7,439 nt of DNA, taken from UBA10002 sp964373775. GTDB taxonomy: Bacteria > Patescibacteriota > Minisyncoccia > Phycocordibacterales > UBA10002. The DNA lies in NCBI GenBank assembly GCA_964373775.1, contig CAYJWA010000040.1, positions 1-7,439 on the forward strand, in the 5' to 3' direction. The translations under genes and the position numbers were made by a program. The notes beneath the pieces were generated by a model. It had not been told where the DNA came from and made no database searches. It saw only the letters and a list, made by a program, of their open reading frames with translations. How positions within the stretch are numbered: position 1 is the first letter of the stretch; every line of letters begins with the position of its first letter. Below, in pieces: positions 5,535 to 7,439 of the stretch.

Positions 5535-6089
5535 TTATTGTACCTGTCGTTGCCTGCGCGCACAAATGGCCTGCACCGCGAAGCCGACAAGAATACCGAG
5601 TATGGCGCCGCCTAAAATATCCGTGGGGTAGTGAACGCCGGCGGCGACCCGAGCAACTCCATTGAGTATGCTCGCGGCAAAAAACATCCACCCCCACCGT
5701 TTGTTATGGAGATACACGATTGTAGAGAGCGCAAAGAAAAACGCCGCGTGCCCGGAGGGAAAGGAGTAGCTTGTTTCGTTAAGCAGAGCGACGATGGCGT
5801 GGTTATCCACAAACGGCCTCGGGCGATGCACAAAAACCCGAATCACTTCAACGCCTATGCGCGCGACAACTCCTGCGCCAATTCCTTCGACGATGAGTCT
5901 TATCCTCTCCCACTCTTTAGAGGGGGAGAATGAGAGGGGGTGCGTCCCACGCTTGAACGCGAAATACAAAAATCCTACGGCTACGAGGTATGGAAAATAC
6001 TGCGCAAAGAAAACAATCGCGCCGTCAAGCGTCGCGGTGCGCCCCGCAATGCCGTTAAAAAAGTGCGCGATGCTGACATCAACTTGCAT
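5535..6089 (-). CDS. PAP2-family membrane phosphatase (undecaprenyl-diphosphate phosphatase or lipid phosphatase type)
   Basis: 184 aa, polytopic membrane protein with hydrophobic segments at about 23-45, 66-82, 113-127, 132-150 and 156-175. The three PAP2 motifs are present: R84-X6-R91-P92 (the usual first Lys replaced by Arg), P111-S112-G113-H114 with catalytic-region H114, and R147-X5-H153-X3-D157 (GVHYPTDILGG). It would remove a phosphate from a lipid diphosphate or phosphatidate on the outer face of the membrane; bacterial members often recycle undecaprenyl carrier for cell wall synthesis (BcrC-like) but the substrate is not determined here. Residues about 49-63 (THPLSFSPSKEWERI) are hydrophilic and appear to be encoded by an inserted palindromic element. 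The ATG is only a few bases after the predicted transcription start and lacks a Shine-Dalgarno. Confidence 0.92.
   Translation of the reverse strand: MQVDVSIAHFFNGIAGRTATLDGAIVFFAQYFPYLVAVGFLYFAFKRGTHPLSFSPSKEWERIRLIVEGIGAGVVARIGVEVIRVFVHRPRPFVDNHAIVALLNETSYSFPSGHAAFFFALSTIVYLHNKRWGWMFFAASILNGVARVAAGVHYPTDILGGAILGILVGFAVQAICARRQRQVQ
5904..5940. repeat. Palindromic element inserted in frame within the PAP2 gene
   Basis: CTCCC (5907-5911) A CTC (5913-5915), loop TTTA, GAG (5920-5922) G GGGAG (5924-5928) forms a hairpin, and a second purine arm GAGAGGGGG (5932-5940) can compete for the same pyrimidine arm. The layout matches widespread intergenic C/G-rich short repeats and the degenerate copy at 3033-3098, yet here it sits inside coding sequence without breaking the frame. 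It encodes a hydrophilic loop between predicted membrane segments, reminiscent in principle of Rickettsia palindromic elements. Confidence 0.5.
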
Positions 6090-6100
6090 GATTATGCTCT

Positions 6101-6106
6101 ATTATA
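6101..6106 (-). promoter_or_regulatory. -10 element of the PAP2 gene, near-leaderless start
   Basis: The reverse complement is a perfect TATAAT. Initiation would fall at about 6094-6095, five or so bases before the ATG (6087-6089), leaving no room for a Shine-Dalgarno. The -35 position (6124-6129, TTTCCC on the minus strand) matches the consensus poorly. Confidence 0.55.
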
Positions 6107-6187
6107 GCGGGCGCAAAGGTAAAGGGAAAGAGCGTCTATCCTCCCTCCCCGTAGCAACCAACGACACCGGGGGGAAAGGGTCAAAAA

Positions 6188-6276
6188 GGGAAAGGGGTCA
6201 GGTACCTTTATCAACAATCACCTTGCTCAACTCGGTCTGGAATCAGTGTGGAATAAAGTATCTGATCCCCTTCCCC
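6188..6276. repeat. REPIN-like inverted pair of REP-type sequences
   Basis: The left arm GGGAAAGGGGTCAGGTACC (6188-6206, then TTTAT to 6211) and the reverse complement of the right arm (6253-6276, beginning GGGGAAGGGGATCAGATAC and ending TTTAT) agree at most positions with two single-base indels. They point toward each other around a 41-base spacer. The core GGGGTCAGGTACC is of the kind seen in REP sequences moved by Y1/RAYT transposases; no such gene is in the window. Left of the pair, 6120-6187 is G/C-tract-rich with CCCTCCCCG and CGGGGGG blocks that can pair, and I see no gene in 6090-6187. The right arm ends exactly where recognisable tRNA sequence begins. Confidence 0.6.
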
Positions 6277-6346
6277 AAGTGATTAACGAGGGCGGTCTGT
6301 AAAACCGCTGGCACTGCCTACGCAGGTTCGAATCCTGCCCGACGCA
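6277..6346 (+). tRNA. tRNA-Tyr (GUA), missing its 5' acceptor strand; probable tRNA pseudogene or attachment-site remnant
   Basis: Anticodon stem GCGGT (6292-6296) and ACCGC (6304-6308) enclose loop CTGTAAA with anticodon GTA at 6299-6301. A variable arm (GGC/GCC, about 6309-6321) and a T-arm GCAGG (6322-6326), TTCGAAT, CCTGC (6334-6338) follow, matching a long-variable-arm tRNA-Tyr. The acceptor 3' strand is CCGACGC (6339-6345) with discriminator A6346 and no encoded CCA. Upstream, the bases where the 5' acceptor strand should be do not read GCGTCGG but REP sequence (C-rich, ending at 6276), and the D-stem has a C/A mismatch. So the 5' end has been lost or replaced. The D-loop AAGTGATTAA is intact. 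An annotation program may still report a tRNA here, but as it stands it could not fold a normal acceptor stem. Confidence 0.7.
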
Positions 6347-6352
6347 TTGCAT

Positions 6353-6388
6353 TAAAAAAGCACTGACTAAAATCTCTAGCCAGTGCTT
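6353..6388 (-). terminator. Intrinsic terminator of the alpha-CTD-like gene
   Basis: Read on the minus strand, GCACTGGCTA pairs with TAGTCAGTGC over 10 bp (one G-T pair) around a 7-base loop, followed directly by six T residues (plus-strand A-run 6354-6359). It begins about 9 bases after the stop codon at 6397-6399. It also sits only a few bases after the tRNA 3' end on the opposite strand, so the two units converge here. Confidence 0.88.
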
Positions 6389-6396
6389 CCGGTCTC

Positions 6397-7176
6397 TCAT
6401 TCCGGGAGTTTCCCAATGCAAATCAATGCACCAGGGTAACAACGTCTATTTTCCATCCGCGAGGGTATAGTCGTCGGTTTTGAGGAAACACGAAGGCGAT
6501 AGGCGAGTTTCCATCTCCGGAACTTATCATTGATGGTGGTAAAACTGTACATCTTTCCCATCCCAATAAACTCCAATACCGTTTCTGCTCGTGCGGGTGT
6601 ATTTTTGTGGTCTCGAAACCACTCAATGGTAGGAAGTTGGTAACTTTCCCATCTCACTGAAAGTATTTTCCCCCAATCTTCCTCTTTCAGTTCAACTGCT
6701 TGCACCCGTTCATTTTCCAGTTGCTGAATGGTTTTGCGGTCAGGATTTTTTCGTAAGGATATAGGCCACGGCAACTTAATCCCGATTTTCTGAAAAGCGT
6801 CTCTGATTTCTATATAACTGGACGGTCCCGCATTGCGCCATTTTCCAAAATCTTCGTATTTTTGATTTTGTAAAAAATCGCCGGCTACAGCACACCCGTT
6901 ATTGATGAGCAAATTCAGGGGACGACCCGACAATCCAAGTGTGTGTACGGATATACTAAGAATGCGAGGTTCGATATCCACGATGTTTGCGCATATGCCG
7001 CCTTCACCTTCTGGTAGCTGTACGATCCCGTGGACCATCCTCTCTATTTCTTTCACAATGCGAAGTTTGAATAGCAACCGTTCTCCTTTCTGTAAAAGAC
7101 CTTGTTTTCCCGCCCACTGTGCCAGTGTTATTTCTAGCATTCTTGCTTTATCTTCTAGCAGTTCTTTTCTGTTCAT
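6397..7176 (-). CDS. Orphan protein with an RNA polymerase alpha C-terminal-domain-like (HhH) domain
   Basis: 259 aa, cytosolic. Residues 1-55 form a charged helical region (QWAGKQGLLQKGERLLFKLR). Residues about 74-137 match the alpha-CTD of RNA polymerase: LGLSGRPLNLL, then GDFL, then RNAGPSSYIEIRDAF. Aligned with E. coli RpoA, R85 and N88 correspond to the DNA-contacting R265 and N268, and N115, G117, S120 and E123 to N294, G296, S299 and E302; K298 is replaced by Ser. The alpha N-terminal dimerisation domain is absent, so this is not RpoA itself. A C-terminal region (about 175-230, ending INDKFRRWKLAYRLR) looks helical and basic but I recognise no family. It is likely a DNA-binding or RNAP-linked regulator (inference). 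It is monocistronic, with its own promoter and terminator. The last 30 residues look less protein-like than an overlapping frame, so a frameshift is possible. Confidence 0.82.
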   Translation of the reverse strand: MNRKELLEDKARMLEITLAQWAGKQGLLQKGERLLFKLRIVKEIERMVHGIVQLPEGEGGICANIVDIEPRILSISVHTLGLSGRPLNLLINNGCAVAGDFLQNQKYEDFGKWRNAGPSSYIEIRDAFQKIGIKLPWPISLRKNPDRKTIQQLENERVQAVELKEEDWGKILSVRWESYQLPTIEWFRDHKNTPARAETVLEFIGMGKMYSFTTINDKFRRWKLAYRLRVSSKPTTIPSRMENRRCYPGALICIGKLPE

Positions 7177-7207
7177 TTGTTACTCTTTCTGTAAAAAGTC
7201 CGCATAT

Positions 7208-7235
7208 ATCATAGCAAGCATATACAATAAGTCAA
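7208..7235 (-). promoter_or_regulatory. Sigma70-like promoter of the alpha-CTD-like gene
   Basis: On the minus strand TTGACT (7235-7230) is followed after 16 bases by TATGAT (7213-7208), with an upstream TGC giving an extended -10. The predicted start is near 7201, leaving a leader of about 24 bases. A weak purine-rich AGAAAGAG precedes the ATG by about 8 bases. Confidence 0.7.
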
Positions 7236-7355
7236 TGATTTGTATGAGTCCACCACATATGGCACTCCGGCTCTGCTAATGTGGAGACAATATGTCGCAA
7301 CGGGGACACGAGTCCAAACGACCAGTGGGGACGGCGCGTGTTGTACCACAGGTTT

Positions 7356-7382
7356 TGTGGACACCTGATGTCTACAGTTTTT
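7356..7382 (+). terminator. Palindrome followed by a T-run; possible terminator or operator
   Basis: TGTGGACA (7356-7363) and TGTCTACA (7369-7376) form an 8-bp stem with one G-T pair and a 5-base loop, followed closely by TTTTT (7378-7382). No plus-strand gene ends just upstream. Related GACA/TGTC half-sites occur at 7286-7296 (GACAATATGTC) and near 7305, so an operator array or an insertion-sequence end is an alternative. The region 7236-7439 holds no gene that I can see. Confidence 0.35.
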
Positions 7383-7385
7383 CAC

Positions 7386-7414
7386 TTGACAGCAAAAAAC
7401 CCGCGCGGCATTAT
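7386..7414 (+). promoter_or_regulatory. Rightward promoter for a gene beyond the window
   Basis: A perfect TTGACA (7386-7391) is separated by 17 bases from CATTAT (7409-7414; 4 of 6 to TATAAT), predicting a start near 7421. The remaining bases to the window end are A-rich leader-like sequence. No coding start is visible before the end. Confidence 0.5.
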
Positions 7415-7439
7415 CAATTCAGAGAACAGAACCAACAAA

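Noticed and set aside
6227..6442. 71-codon minus-strand frame crossing the tRNA
   Set aside because: It includes the typical antisense translation of a tRNA (GQDSNLRRQC-type words) and crosses a terminator; spurious.

Overview
The window looks like a piece of a Candidatus Patescibacteria (CPR, Parcubacteria-like) chromosome. This is an inference from gene content: a secreted three-repeat protein resembling DUF5666, a small retropepsin-like protease paired with a short partner gene, a stand-alone protein with an RNA polymerase alpha-CTD-like domain, compact genes with weak or absent Shine-Dalgarno sequences, two promoters placed so close to the ATG that the mRNAs are probably leaderless, and standard TGA stops. 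No rRNA or taxonomic marker is present, so the phylum is not proven.

Layout: positions 1-165 hold a telomere-like GGGTTA array and a hairpin made of degenerate copies of the same hexamer. Positions 166-2865 (minus) encode a class I ribonucleotide reductase large subunit with an unusually long disordered linker before its redox tail. Positions 2866-3460 have no protein gene. They carry a 110-bp imperfect palindrome, a purine/pyrimidine repeat, a sigma70-like promoter and a run of stem-loops that may be a structured RNA. Positions 3461-4381 (minus) encode the exported beta-repeat protein. Divergently, 4496-5160 (plus) is a two-gene operon: a 97-aa protein and a clan AA aspartic protease. Positions 5161-5534 are intergenic, with hairpins, a second copy of a motif set seen in the candidate RNA, a possible 37-aa membrane peptide gene or remnant, and a perfect-phase heptamer array. 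Positions 5535-6089 (minus) encode a PAP2-family phosphatase that seems to contain an in-frame palindromic element. Positions 6090-6396 hold a REPIN-like inverted pair butted against a tRNA-Tyr lacking its 5' acceptor strand, then a strong terminator. Positions 6397-7176 (minus) encode the alpha-CTD-like protein under a good promoter. The last 260 bp hold a palindrome and a promoter firing rightward out of the window.

The genes do not form one pathway. Nucleotide reduction, envelope (exported protein, PAP2) and proteolysis/transcription functions sit as separate small units. What unites the window is the dense and varied set of short repeats between, and once inside, the genes: a hexamer array, a heptamer array, several palindromic families and REP-like pairs. 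The most promising leads are the orphan alpha-CTD protein, the protease pair with its repeated promoter, the candidate RNA family present twice, and the telomere-like array next to nrdA.
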